Source of the DNA: Sagittula stellata E-37
GTDB taxonomy: Bacteria > Pseudomonadota > Alphaproteobacteria > Rhodobacterales > Rhodobacteraceae
NCBI RefSeq assembly: GCF_039724765.1
Contig: NZ_CP155729.1
Span: 4,411,501 to 4,475,500 of the forward strand
Reading direction: 5' to 3'
Length of the DNA: 64,000 nt
Shown here: one piece after another, positions 45,096-54,167 of the stretch
Layout: each line of letters opens with the position of its first letter
How positions within the stretch are numbered: position 1 is the first letter of the stretch
Notes under the pieces: generated by a model
The model's input: only the letters and a program-made list of their open reading frames with translations
Told to the model about the DNA's origin: nothing
The model's database searches: none
Translations under genes and position numbers: made by a program

Positions 45096-46183
45096 GCGCG
45101 TTCGAGACCTCCTCCATCTATCTCGACGGGGAGACAGGGCAGCCAAAGCGCCTGATCCTGCAGGTCGACGCGGCACGCGGGGCGCTTGTGGGTCCGGGGC
45201 TTTTCTGGCCGTTGGACGACGTGCGCGAGGTGCCCGACATCGCGGGCGGCGACTTGGTGGTGCTGACACGGGCCGACAACGCCGTGGAACGTCTTCTGGT
45301 CCGCGACACCGGAATCCGCGCGCATCTGCCACGCCGCCGTCGCGCCCGGCCTGTCGCAAACCGAAGGCGTCTGATGGGCTGGGCCGCCGGTGCCGTGACC
45401 TCTGTGGCGCTTATCCTTTTCGTGCTGGTCCCGGTGATGGCCAACCAGCTTGCCAACTTCATCCCGCCCGAAGGCGAACGTGCGCTCGGAGAGGTCACGC
45501 TCGCCCAGATACGCGAGGCGATGGACGAGACCGGCATCGCGCCGATCCGGATATGCTCTGCCCCTGAGGGCATGGACGCCCTGCGCCAGATCCAGACCCG
45601 GCTGGAGATGGAAGCCGACCTGCCCGTCCAAGTCACCGTACACGTGCTGGACCACGACATGGTCAACGCCTTTGCGCTGCCGGGCGGGCACATCGTCTTT
45701 TTCCGCGGCCTGATCGATGCGGCTGAACGCCCGGAGGAAATCGCCGCTGTCTTCGCGCACGAGATGGGCCATGTGGCCAGCCGCGATCCGACGCGCCACG
45801 CGCTGCGCTCTGCCGGGTCGATCGGGGTCCTTGGACTGCTGCTGGGCGATTTCGCGGGCGGCGCGGTGGTGCTGTTTCTCGCCGAAAGGCTGATCGACGC
45901 GCAGTACAGCCAGGGTGCCGAGGCAGAGGCAGACGTTTTCGCGCACCGTGTCATGGCGCGCTCCGGACTGTCGCCCGCCGCCCTTGCCACGATGTTCGAA
46001 CGCTTCCGGGCGCTGGGGGGCGAGGCAGAAGGCATCGTCGCGCATTTCCAGAGCCATCCGGCCCTCGGCAACCGGATCGCACAGGCCCGCGCGGCTGTTC
46101 CGGCGGGCTTTGCCCCGATGCCCGTTCTGGCCCCTCGGGAATGGGACGCGTTGAAATACGTCTGCGAAACGACCGACGGCTGA
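45092..46183 (+). CDS. M48 family metallopeptidase, copy 1
   Basis: 363 residues. An N-terminal beta-rich domain (residues 1-75) precedes a membrane segment (about 95-120) and a periplasmic M48 peptidase domain: HEMGH at residues 223-227 binds zinc, and E277 in EAEAD should be the third ligand. The catalytic site is complete. M48 proteases of this type (YcaL/LoiP/BepA-like) act in envelope quality control. The start is a GTG overlapping the DUF898 stop. Coupling to a DUF898 protein suggests a joint function, which is inference. Confidence 0.9.
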   Translation: MSAFETSSIYLDGETGQPKRLILQVDAARGALVGPGLFWPLDDVREVPDIAGGDLVVLTRADNAVERLLVRDTGIRAHLPRRRRARPVANRRRLMGWAAGAVTSVALILFVLVPVMANQLANFIPPEGERALGEVTLAQIREAMDETGIAPIRICSAPEGMDALRQIQTRLEMEADLPVQVTVHVLDHDMVNAFALPGGHIVFFRGLIDAAERPEEIAAVFAHEMGHVASRDPTRHALRSAGSIGVLGLLLGDFAGGAVVLFLAERLIDAQYSQGAEAEADVFAHRVMARSGLSPAALATMFERFRALGGEAEGIVAHFQSHPALGNRIAQARAAVPAGFAPMPVLAPREWDALKYVCETTDG

Positions 46184-46274
46184 ACACCCCCATGGCCAGG
46201 CATTGATTTCGCTACTTTTGCTCAGACTGCAAGTCGCTTAGGATTCAGGCAAATTGAGTTTCAAAGGTATTTCG

Positions 46275-47495
46275 ATGCAGCCAGATTCCGCCACCATGCA
46301 ATTGTCCTACTCAGGCGAGAAGGGGGCCCTGTTCAAACTGGCCTTCAAGACCGGGCTGCTGACCGTGGTGACCCTCGGCATCTATCGCTTCTGGCAGAAG
46401 ACGCGCATCCGAAAGTACATCTGGTCCTCGGTCAGCGCCGGCGGCGACACCTTCGAATACACGGGCACAGGCATGGAGAAGTTCCTTGGCTTCCTCGTCG
46501 CCATCGTGTTCCTGGCGGTCTACCTCGGCATCCTCCAGATGATCCTGTTCTACTTCGGCCTGAACATCATGGTCGATCCGGAGACCGCTGGCACCGAGGC
46601 GGTGATCGGACAAGTCATAGCCATCTACATTTCGCTCTTCGCGGTCCTGCCCTTCATCCTCTTCGCGATGTACCGGGCAAGACGATACAAGATGGCGCGG
46701 ACACGCTTCCGGGGCATCCGGCTGGGCATGGAAAAGGGGGCGTGGGGCTACGTGGCCCGCGCGCTCGGTTACGGGCTTCTCACCGTCGTGACACTGGGCG
46801 CGCTCATGCCGCTGGCCACTTTCAAGCTCGAAAAGTACATGTCGGATCGGAGCTTCTTCGGATCGACCCGGTTGATCCAGGAAGGTACGTGGACAAAGCT
46901 CTACCCGGCGATGAAGCACCTGTTCATCGCGCTCGGCCTTTTCATCGTCTGCGGCATACTCATCGCCATCGGCGGGATGAACGAGATGGTCGCTTTGGCG
47001 GTCCTTGGCGGCATCGGCATTTTCGTCGGCTACATCTGGTTCCTTGTCGGTTCGGTCTATTACGGCGTCCGGTCCTTCGGCTACCTCATGAGTCACAAGG
47101 TCCTGGGTGGCACCGTCCGGTTCGTCTCGGAACCCAAGACCGGATTCGTCATCAAGACCTACATCGTCGGCGGCTTGCTTCTGAGCCTTCTGGCCTCTGT
47201 CGCTTTCGGCGCCGTGGGCGTGGTTGCGGTGCCGATGATCATGCTGGCCGAGGACGGATCGGTCGGCGGGATCGTCGCCTTTGCCATCGTCATGGGGCTT
47301 GGCTACCTGGTCGCGCTGGTCGTCACGCAGGCACTGAGCCTGATCCTCATCACTCAGCCGATTCTGGCCCACTACATAAGCACGATCCGCGTGGAAAATC
47401 CCGAAGCGCTCGACCGCGTCCACCAGCGCGAATCGGAAACCGGTGTCGATGCGGACGGCTTTGCCGACGCGCTCGATATCGGCGGCGCGATCTGA
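46275..47495 (+). CDS. DUF898 (YjgN-like) inner membrane protein, copy 2
   Basis: 406 residues and about seven membrane segments, with the same signature elements as copy 1 (GLLTVVTLGIYRFWQKTRIRK, YRARRYKMARTRFRGIRLG, SDRSFFGSTR). The two copies share these blocks closely but differ elsewhere, so the duplication is old. Start 46275 was chosen because AAAGGT lies at a suitable distance; a TTG at 46254 in the same frame is possible. It is followed after 1 bp by the second protease gene. Confidence 0.88.
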   Translation: MQPDSATMQLSYSGEKGALFKLAFKTGLLTVVTLGIYRFWQKTRIRKYIWSSVSAGGDTFEYTGTGMEKFLGFLVAIVFLAVYLGILQMILFYFGLNIMVDPETAGTEAVIGQVIAIYISLFAVLPFILFAMYRARRYKMARTRFRGIRLGMEKGAWGYVARALGYGLLTVVTLGALMPLATFKLEKYMSDRSFFGSTRLIQEGTWTKLYPAMKHLFIALGLFIVCGILIAIGGMNEMVALAVLGGIGIFVGYIWFLVGSVYYGVRSFGYLMSHKVLGGTVRFVSEPKTGFVIKTYIVGGLLLSLLASVAFGAVGVVAVPMIMLAEDGSVGGIVAFAIVMGLGYLVALVVTQALSLILITQPILAHYISTIRVENPEALDRVHQRESETGVDADGFADALDIGGAI

Positions 47496-47496
47496 G

Positions 47497-48645
47497 ATGT
47501 CACCAGAGGGTACGGCCGCGCAGTTCTTCGACGGGCAGACGGCGGCGCGGCATCACGTTCTTGTCGCCCTGTCCGACGACCGGCAGGCGCTGATCATCAA
47601 CGGCGACAGCCTCACAGAACCGTTGCGCTGGCGGCTGATGGACCTCCGCGCCCTGTCCGACACATCGGACAAGGCGCGACTGACCGTCACCCGGCACGCG
47701 GCCTCCGACGACGAGATGCCGCGCGACATCGCCCGACTGGTGATCCTGGACCCCGATCTGATCGCCTGGCTGCAAAAGACCCGCCCCAGTCTGTTCAAGG
47801 CCGAGGTCCATCCCGGGTCGGTGCGCAAGCTGGCAACCTACGCCGTCGGCGCCGTGGCGGCGGCAGGCCTCATGCTGTTCGTCATCCTACCCGCGCTGGC
47901 CGGAACGCTCGCCCGGGTGATCCCGGTGGAACGCGAGGTCGCCTTCGGCAAGACCGTGACCCGGCAGATGGAGCGCGCGCTGGCCCGTGCGCGCGTGCCC
48001 GACATACGCTGCACCGATCCCAGAGGGCAGGCGGCACTGCAGAAGATGCTGACCCGCCTGACCGAGAGTCAGGAGATGAAATACGACATCAACCTGATGG
48101 TATTCGACCACCCGATGATCAACGCCTTCGCTGCCCCGGGCGGTCAGGTGGTGCTGGTCCGCGGGCTGCTGGACAAGGCGACCCACCCCGACGAGGTCGC
48201 AGGCGTGCTGGCCCACGAACTGGCCCATGTCGAGAACCGCGACACCACGCGCGAGGCGCTGCGCGCAGCGGGCTCTGCCGGGCTGCTGACCATGGTCCTT
48301 GGCGACTTCACGGGCGGAGCGGCCATCGCCATCGTGGGCGAACACATGATCTCGGCCTCCTACACGCGTGACGCAGAAGCCAAGGCCGACAGCTTCGCGC
48401 TGGAAATGCTGGCGGCTGCGGGCGTCAGCGCCGCAGGATTCGCGGGCTTCTTCGACCGCATCGCGGAACTTGAGGGCTTTGCCCTGCCGGCCTACCTGGC
48501 CAGCCACCCCGTCACTCAGGATCGCGCCGCCCAGGCCCATGACTTTGCCGGCGGACAGCAGGGCACCACCCCGATCCTGACCGACCCCGAATGGGCCGAC
48601 CTCAAGGGCATTTGCGACACCGAAGGCGATCCGGACGACACCTGA
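47497..48645 (+). CDS. M48 family metallopeptidase, copy 2
   Basis: 382 residues. It has the same architecture as copy 1: a beta-rich N-terminal domain, a membrane segment (about 112-138) and an M48 domain with HELAH at 240-244 and E294 in EAKAD. It differs from copy 1 over most of its length except around the active site and GGQVVLVRGLLD / GGHIVFFRGLID. Both copies look catalytically intact, so they probably cut different substrates or work with different DUF898 partners. Confidence 0.9.
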   Translation: MSPEGTAAQFFDGQTAARHHVLVALSDDRQALIINGDSLTEPLRWRLMDLRALSDTSDKARLTVTRHAASDDEMPRDIARLVILDPDLIAWLQKTRPSLFKAEVHPGSVRKLATYAVGAVAAAGLMLFVILPALAGTLARVIPVEREVAFGKTVTRQMERALARARVPDIRCTDPRGQAALQKMLTRLTESQEMKYDINLMVFDHPMINAFAAPGGQVVLVRGLLDKATHPDEVAGVLAHELAHVENRDTTREALRAAGSAGLLTMVLGDFTGGAAIAIVGEHMISASYTRDAEAKADSFALEMLAAAGVSAAGFAGFFDRIAELEGFALPAYLASHPVTQDRAAQAHDFAGGQQGTTPILTDPEWADLKGICDTEGDPDDT

Positions 48646-48814
48646 ACGGAACCAGGGCTAACTGCGCCGACGCAGCGAAACTTCGTTCCGCTTTCTGCGG
48701 CGCTATTGAAACTATCGTTCCCAGAGGCTATTGGCATCGCACCCCTACGCGCCTTGAAACGCGACGTAGAATGACCGTGACGTGACGATTTTGCCCTGTT
48801 TCCTCGGTAAATGG

Positions 48815-48825
48815 CACGTTACGTG
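48815..48825. promoter_or_regulatory. CACGTTACGTG palindrome upstream of etfB
   Basis: A perfect 5-bp-arm palindrome (CACGT-T-ACGTG) 56 bp upstream of etfB, within a 235-bp gap that has no gene. Candidate operator for etfBA; the regulator is unknown. Confidence 0.3.
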
Positions 48826-48880
48826 TGTGCGAGAGGAATCCTGCGGGAAACGCCCCGCCGAATTGAGGAGAAACACGCTT

Positions 48881-49639
48881 ATGAAGGTCCTGGTACCGGT
48901 CAAGCGCGTGATCGACTACAACGTGAAGGTCCGTGTCAAAGCGGACGGATCGGGTGTCGATCTGGCGAACGTGAAGATGTCGATGAACCCCTTCGACGAA
49001 ATTGCCGTCGAAGAGGCGATCCGCCTGAAGGAGGCCGGGAAGGCCGAAGAAGTCATCGCCGTCTCCATCGGCGTCAAGCAGGCGCAGGAAACCCTGCGGA
49101 CCGCGCTCGCCATGGGTGCCGACCGGGCGATCCTCGTGGTGGCCGCCGATGACGTGCACACCGACATCGAGCCGCTCGCCGTCGCCAAGATCCTCGCCAA
49201 AGTGATCGAGGAAGAGCAGCCGGGCCTCGTGCTCTGTGGCAAGCAGGCGATCGACAACGACCTCGGCGCCACCGGCCAGATGCTCTCGGCGCTTCTGGGC
49301 TGGAGCCAGGCGATGTACGCCAACACCGTGGACGTCGATGGCGATCATGCCGTGGTCACCCGCGAAGTCGACGGCGGCCTGCAGACCATCAAGGTGAAGA
49401 TGCCGACCATCATCTCGACCGACCTGCGTCTAAACGAGCCGCGCTATGCCTCGCTGCCGAACATCATGAAGGCCAAGAAGAAACCGCTGGACGAAAAGAC
49501 CGCCGCCGACCTCGGCGTCGACGTGACGCCGCGGCTGGAGATCGTGAAAACCACCGAGCCCGAGTCCCGTCAGGCCGGCGAGATGGTCGGCTCGGTCGAC
49601 GAACTGGTGGCGAAGCTCAAAGAGAAGGGGATCGTGTGA
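48881..49639 (+). CDS. etfB: Electron transfer flavoprotein subunit beta
   Basis: 252 residues. ETF accepts electrons from acyl-CoA and other dehydrogenases and passes them to ETF-ubiquinone oxidoreductase. Conserved parts are [37 protein letters not shown] and the AMP/adenine-binding region [19 protein letters not shown]. Strong ribosome-binding site GAGGAG. Its stop overlaps the etfA start (TGATG), so the two subunits are coupled for equal production. Confidence 0.97.
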   Translation: MKVLVPVKRVIDYNVKVRVKADGSGVDLANVKMSMNPFDEIAVEEAIRLKEAGKAEEVIAVSIGVKQAQETLRTALAMGADRAILVVAADDVHTDIEPLAVAKILAKVIEEEQPGLVLCGKQAIDNDLGATGQMLSALLGWSQAMYANTVDVDGDHAVVTREVDGGLQTIKVKMPTIISTDLRLNEPRYASLPNIMKAKKKPLDEKTAADLGVDVTPRLEIVKTTEPESRQAGEMVGSVDELVAKLKEKGIV

Positions 49640-50565
49640 TGGCCGTTCTGCTGATTGCCGAGATTACCGATGGCGCCCTGTCGATGGACTCGACCGCCAA
49701 GGCTGTGAGCGCCGCGAAAGCGCTGGGTGACGTGACCGTGCTGGCCTGTGGCGCCTCCGCCAAGGCGGCCGCCGACGAGGCCGCAACCATCGAAGGCGTG
49801 TCGAAGGTCCTGGTTGCCGAAGACGCGATCTATGGCCACCGTCTGGCGGAGCCGGTCGCAGCGCTGATCACCTCTCTGGCGGGCGACTACAGCCACGTGG
49901 TCGCGCCCTCCACCACCGACGCGAAGAACATCCTGCCGCGCGTCGCTGCTGCGCTGGACGTGATGATCCTGACCGACGTGACCGGCGTCGTGGACGCCGA
50001 CACGTTCGAGCGCCCGATCTACGCCGGCAACGCGATCCAGACGGTGAAGTCGAAGGACGCGACGAAGGTCATCACCTTCCGGACGTCGACCTTCGATGCG
50101 GCGCCGACCGGCGGGTCGGCCAGCGTTGAAGCCATCGGCGCGGGCGAGAATCCGGGCGTTTCCGAGTGGGTCGAGGACAAGGTGGCCGAAAGCGACCGTC
50201 CGGAACTGACCTCCGCCGGCATCGTCGTCTCGGGCGGTCGTGGCGTGGGCTCCGAGGAGAACTTCGAGCTGATCGAGAAGCTGGCGGACAAGCTGGGCGC
50301 CGCGGTTGGCGCATCGCGCGCGGCAGTCGACTCGGGCTTTGCCCCGAACGACTGGCAGGTGGGCCAGACCGGCAAGGTCGTGGCACCGAACCTCTACGTC
50401 GCCGTGGGCATCTCCGGCGCAATCCAGCACCTTGCCGGCATGAAGGACTCGAAAGTCATCGTGGCGATCAACAAGGACGAGGAAGCGCCGATCTTCCAGG
50501 TCGCCGACTACGGCCTTGTTGCGGACCTCTTCGAAGCGGTTCCGGAACTCACCGACAAACTGTAA
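49639..50565 (+). CDS. etfA: Electron transfer flavoprotein subunit alpha
   Basis: 308 residues. The C-terminal FAD-binding domain is complete: [39 protein letters not shown] and [20 protein letters not shown] are the family signatures. It forms a heterodimer with EtfB. It begins at the ATG overlapping the etfB stop; a GTG one codon earlier exists but the ATG is more likely. A strong terminator follows. A 3-hydroxybutyryl-CoA dehydrogenase lies 1 kb downstream, fitting a fatty-acid or PHB context. Confidence 0.97.
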   Translation: MAVLLIAEITDGALSMDSTAKAVSAAKALGDVTVLACGASAKAAADEAATIEGVSKVLVAEDAIYGHRLAEPVAALITSLAGDYSHVVAPSTTDAKNILPRVAAALDVMILTDVTGVVDADTFERPIYAGNAIQTVKSKDATKVITFRTSTFDAAPTGGSASVEAIGAGENPGVSEWVEDKVAESDRPELTSAGIVVSGGRGVGSEENFELIEKLADKLGAAVGASRAAVDSGFAPNDWQVGQTGKVVAPNLYVAVGISGAIQHLAGMKDSKVIVAINKDEEAPIFQVADYGLVADLFEAVPELTDKL

Positions 50566-50600
50566 GCAAGGGGCGTTCAGCCCTGATTGCCCGACGCATG

Positions 50601-50636
50601 AAGGTCCCGCAGCATCGCCTGCGGGACCTTTCTTTT
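50601..50636 (+). terminator. Terminator of etfBA
   Basis: AAGGTCCCGCAG/CTGCGGGACCTT stem (loop of about 5 nt) followed by TCTTTT; strong. Confidence 0.9.
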
Positions 50637-50643
50637 CAGCCGC

Positions 50644-51489
50644 TTACTGCCGCTGACCTGCCGGGCCGATCATGGGCCGCAGCACCTTTTCCAGGGCATC
50701 GGTGGCCTCGACGTGCGCCCTCGGGCCTTGCAGCTCTGCCGCGGCGCAGGATTCGAAGTCGGAAAACACCATGCCAGCGGTCCCTTCTGCACGGGCCGCA
50801 GCGGAGGCGCTGACCTCCACGACATGGGAGACGCGCGGGCGCAGGACCTCTATCATCTGGCGCGTAATGAACAACGGATCCCGGTCCAGGTCCGGGGCCT
50901 CGTCGTCGGGCACCGGGCGATCGGCGAACCAGAGAAGCACAACCTGCCCCCGTATCTGGGTCAGCATGTTCTTCATACGGGCGATCCAGGCCTGCCTCAG
51001 TTCCGTCACGACAGTCGCGAACCGCTCTTCCGACACGTCCTTCAGCCGACCGAGCATGTGACGCACGAAGTGGAATTCGGTAAAGTCGACCTCGGGAAAC
51101 AGCCATTCGAGCCGTTCGGACGCGCGCAGGAACCGGTCGTTTCGACGCGGATGCACCGAGTAGTATCGGTTCGACATGTTCTGCGCGCCCATCACCTGCA
51201 CGACCTTTGCACTGGCCTGCATCACGAGGTCGAGGACCGGCGGATCGTTGAGATATAGATCGACGCCGGCGTTCACCACGCCGAAGTTGATGCAGGTCGC
51301 GCCTAGCCGTTCCTCCAGCAGGAGGGGAAACGGCGCCTCGACAAAGCGACCGTATGTCTCTGTCGAGCCGAGGAACGCGACGTATTGTCCCTGAAGATCC
51401 CTGCGGGGACCGCGAAACATCACACGCGAGTTTCCGTATCGGCACGGATAATACTCTAGGGAACCATGGCCCCCACCATGTACGGACAT
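50644..51489 (-). CDS. DUF6473-type protein of unknown function
   Basis: 281 residues, start MSVHGGGHGSLEYYPCRYGNS, a beginning typical of the DUF6473 proteins of Rhodobacteraceae. The middle has a Rossmann-like strand (YVAFLGSTETYGRFVEAPFP, TCINFGVVNAGVDLYL) reminiscent of SGNH hydrolase-like folds, but a catalytic Ser-Asp-His set cannot be assigned with confidence. No signal peptide. Proteins of this type are often near exopolysaccharide genes; here the neighbours are etfBA and hbd, which does not help. Function unknown. Confidence 0.75.
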   Translation of the reverse strand: MSVHGGGHGSLEYYPCRYGNSRVMFRGPRRDLQGQYVAFLGSTETYGRFVEAPFPLLLEERLGATCINFGVVNAGVDLYLNDPPVLDLVMQASAKVVQVMGAQNMSNRYYSVHPRRNDRFLRASERLEWLFPEVDFTEFHFVRHMLGRLKDVSEERFATVVTELRQAWIARMKNMLTQIRGQVVLLWFADRPVPDDEAPDLDRDPLFITRQMIEVLRPRVSHVVEVSASAAARAEGTAGMVFSDFESCAAAELQGPRAHVEATDALEKVLRPMIGPAGQRQ

Positions 51490-51645
51490 GTCACCACCCT
51501 TCTTTATTCACCCGGCGACGAGAATCGCCCAAAGGGTTTGCCATTTCGCTAATGTTAAAATGCGCCCGGCCACTGTGCGGGGCAGCCCTTGCGGACGGTC
51601 CTCCCCGCGCCCTACAGTCGCCCCGGGCCAGAATGGAGACGCGCA

Positions 51646-52521
51646 ATGGAAATCAAGTCGGTCGGTGTCGTGGGTGCGGGGCAGATGGGCAACGGAATCG
51701 CCCATGTGATGGCCCTCGCGGGTTATGACGTCCGGCTCAACGACGTGCGCCAGGAGTCGCTAGACAAGGCGGTGGACCTGATTGGCAAGAACCTCGACCG
51801 GCAAGTCAGCCGCGAGAAGATCAGCCAGGAGGAACGCGATACCGCGCTGGCGCGGATTTCGACCACCATGGAGATCGCCGAAGTCGCCGATACCGATCTG
51901 GTGATCGAGGCCGCGACCGAAAAGGAAGACGTCAAACACAAGATCTTCGAGTCGATCCTGCCCTCTCTGCGTCCCAACACGATTCTGACGTCGAACACCT
52001 CTTCGATTTCCATCACACGTCTGGCCAGCCGCACCGACCGGCCCGAAAAGTTCATGGGGTTCCACTTCATGAACCCGGTGCCCGTGATGCAACTGGTCGA
52101 ACTGATCCGCGGCATCGCCACCGATCAGGAAACCTATGCCGCGTGTCTTGGAGTGGTCGAGAAGCTGGGGAAGACCGCGGCGTCGGCAGAGGACTTCCCG
52201 GCCTTCATCGTGAACCGTATCCTGATCCCAATGATCAACGAGGCCTGCTACACGCTGTACGAAGGGGTCGGCAACGTCTCCTCAATCGACACCGCGATGA
52301 AGCTGGGGGCAAACCATCCCATGGGGCCGCTGGAACTGGCGGATTTCATCGGACTGGACACCTGCCTCGCCATCATGAACGTGCTGCACGATGGTTTGGC
52401 GGACACAAAGTACCGCCCCTGCCCGCTCATGACGAAATACGTCGAGGCAGGTTGGCTTGGCCGCAAGACCAAGCGCGGGTTCTACGATTACCGGGGTGAC
52501 ACGCCGGTGCCGACGCGCTGA
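51646..52521 (+). CDS. hbd: 3-hydroxybutyryl-CoA dehydrogenase
   Basis: 291 residues. NAD-binding motif GAGQMGNGIA at residues 10-19; SNTSSISITRLA, GFHFMNPVPVMQLVE (catalytic His) and DFPAFIVNRIL are diagnostic of the 3HCDH family, and the C-terminal dimerisation domain ends WLGRKTKRGFYDY. It interconverts acetoacetyl-CoA and 3-hydroxybutyryl-CoA for PHB, butyrate or ethylmalonyl-CoA pathways. Strong ribosome-binding site GGAGA. It follows etfBA on the same strand after an opposite-strand gene, as in many alphaproteobacteria. Confidence 0.95.
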   Translation: MEIKSVGVVGAGQMGNGIAHVMALAGYDVRLNDVRQESLDKAVDLIGKNLDRQVSREKISQEERDTALARISTTMEIAEVADTDLVIEAATEKEDVKHKIFESILPSLRPNTILTSNTSSISITRLASRTDRPEKFMGFHFMNPVPVMQLVELIRGIATDQETYAACLGVVEKLGKTAASAEDFPAFIVNRILIPMINEACYTLYEGVGNVSSIDTAMKLGANHPMGPLELADFIGLDTCLAIMNVLHDGLADTKYRPCPLMTKYVEAGWLGRKTKRGFYDYRGDTPVPTR

Positions 52522-52524
52522 GGA

Positions 52525-53403
52525 TCAACCCTCGCGCAGTGAAAGGGTCTTTTCACGCAGCCAGCCGACGAATTCGCGCTGGCCGCCCGTGAAAGCCTTC
52601 ACCTCTTCCGGGGTGATGGCCGGCCCGACCACGGGCTTCTGCGGGCGACGGCAGGCGTGCACGACCTCGTGGATCAGCAGGCCTTGCCGGATCGTGGCCG
52701 AGAACTGGTTCGCCATCTGGTATACACGGGAATTCTGACCGGGGAAGTAAACCGGCACCACCGTCGCGCCGGACCGCTGCACCATCTTCGCCGTGAACGG
52801 ATTCCAGACCTGCTCGACCGCCGGTCCCCACCACGTTTCGGACGAAGCGACCACGCCCGACGGGAACAACGCTATGACGCCGCCCTTCTTGAGGTGGTCC
52901 ATCGCGCGCGCCCGCATCTCCAGGCTTTGTTCGCGGGCATCGACCTCGTGCGGGAAGGGCACGGGGATCATGAAGGGGTCGATCTCCTTCACGCCGGTCA
53001 GAAGCGAACGGGTGAGGATCTTGTAGTCGGTCCGGATCTGCCCGATCAAATGCGCCAGCACCATGCCGTCGACCAGGCCGTGTGGGTGGTTCGCCACAAC
53101 GATCACCGGGCCGTCCTTCGGGATGTTGGCGATCTGCTCCGACGGAGTCAGCAGGTCGATCCCCATCACGCCAAGCGCCTGCTGCCAGAAGGCCTGTCCC
53201 TCGACGTATCCGATCCGTTCGAACCGGCGGACCATGCGCAACAAGGGGATCTTGCCGGTCGCCCACTCCATCGCGCGGATGGTGTTCGCCTTCCACGGAT
53301 TGGTGAAGGTGTTGGCGTAGCTGACCTTGCGCTTGTCGTAGGGGTCGGACTCCGAGGTCACAGGCCTGACGCCTGCGTCTGTCGCCTGGGTGCTTTCAAC
53401 CAT
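52525..53403 (-). CDS. Lysophospholipid acyltransferase family protein
   Basis: 292 residues. A PlsC-like acyltransferase: the active-site block I is VVANHPHGLVDG, a variant spacing (His-x5-Asp) seen in the hemolysin/OlsA-like subgroup rather than the classical HX4D. Block III is present in GGVIALFPSGVVA. No clear membrane span, so probably peripheral. It would transfer acyl groups to lysophospholipid or lyso-ornithine lipid; the exact substrate is not determined. It is convergent with hbd (3-bp gap). Confidence 0.82.
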   Translation of the reverse strand: MVESTQATDAGVRPVTSESDPYDKRKVSYANTFTNPWKANTIRAMEWATGKIPLLRMVRRFERIGYVEGQAFWQQALGVMGIDLLTPSEQIANIPKDGPVIVVANHPHGLVDGMVLAHLIGQIRTDYKILTRSLLTGVKEIDPFMIPVPFPHEVDAREQSLEMRARAMDHLKKGGVIALFPSGVVASSETWWGPAVEQVWNPFTAKMVQRSGATVVPVYFPGQNSRVYQMANQFSATIRQGLLIHEVVHACRRPQKPVVGPAITPEEVKAFTGGQREFVGWLREKTLSLREG

Positions 53404-53447
53404 GCGCCTTCACCGTCCCCGTACCTGTTACGCACCGGCCACCCGGA

Positions 53448-53726
53448 TCAGCAGCCTTCTCCGAACCGATCGGCCACGAGGGCTTCGACGGCGTCTGCGA
53501 GGGCCTCCGCATCCGGGCCAGAGGTTTGAACCTCAATAGTCGTTCCCTTGGCCGCTGCCAACATCAAAAGCCCCATGATGCTGTCGCCGCTGGCGGACTG
53601 GCCGTCGCGTGAGACCTCTGCCCGCGCGTCGAAACCCTCGACGACCTCGACCAGCTTCGCGGAAGCACGGGCATGAAGACCCTTCTCGTTGATGATCTTG
53701 AGAGTCCGGTTCACGGATTGGGTCAT
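53448..53726 (-). CDS. ptsH: HPr-type phosphocarrier protein (regulatory PTS)
   Basis: 92 residues. The phosphorylated His is residue 18 (KGLHARAS), and Ser49 in GDSIMGLLML is the site used by HprK kinases. In Rhodobacteraceae there is usually no sugar-transporting PTS here; this HPr passes phosphate to the EIIA next door and signals together with HprK. It is the last gene of the chvG-hprK-rapZ-EIIA-HPr unit, 42 bp after the EIIA gene. Confidence 0.95.
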   Translation of the reverse strand: MTQSVNRTLKIINEKGLHARASAKLVEVVEGFDARAEVSRDGQSASGDSIMGLLMLAAAKGTTIEVQTSGPDAEALADAVEALVADRFGEGC

Positions 53727-53768
53727 TGCGGCAAACTTTCAGTCGTCGGAAAAATCAACTAGCGGCGA

Positions 53769-54167
53769 TCAGGCTGGATCGAACGGAACGTTCTGAGTGT
53801 CAATATACTTGCGCCCCGCCTCGAGCGCGCTGCGGACCGCGTCGCCGACGGGCAACTGGCGGCTTTTCGCCAGCTTGATCAGCATGGGGAGGTTGGCGCC
53901 GTAAAGAATGCGCCGGTCGTCGGGGCGGCACGCGTTCAGCGACAGGTTCGACGGCGATCCGCCGAACATGTCCGTGACGACGACGACGCCTTGACCGTGG
54001 TCCACGGCATCCGCCGCGTCGCAGATTTCAGCCTCCTTGGACCTCCGGTCACAATCCGCCTCGATAGAGATGGCCGTCATACCCGATTGTCTTCCCACAA
54101 CATGTTCGACCGCTGCGAGATACTCCCTCGCCAGCCCACCATGTGCGACGATCACGATTCCGATCAC
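53769..54167 (-). CDS. PTS EIIA component, mannose/fructose family
   Basis: 132 residues. The phosphorylated His is residue 9 ([10 protein letters not shown]), and the fold marker [14 protein letters not shown] is typical of ManX-type EIIA domains. It probably receives phosphate from HPr and serves a regulatory role because no EIIB/EIIC genes are nearby. It overlaps the rapZ stop by 4 bp (ATGA). Confidence 0.93.
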   Translation of the reverse strand: MIGIVIVAHGGLAREYLAAVEHVVGRQSGMTAISIEADCDRRSKEAEICDAADAVDHGQGVVVVTDMFGGSPSNLSLNACRPDDRRILYGANLPMLIKLAKSRQLPVGDAVRSALEAGRKYIDTQNVPFDPA

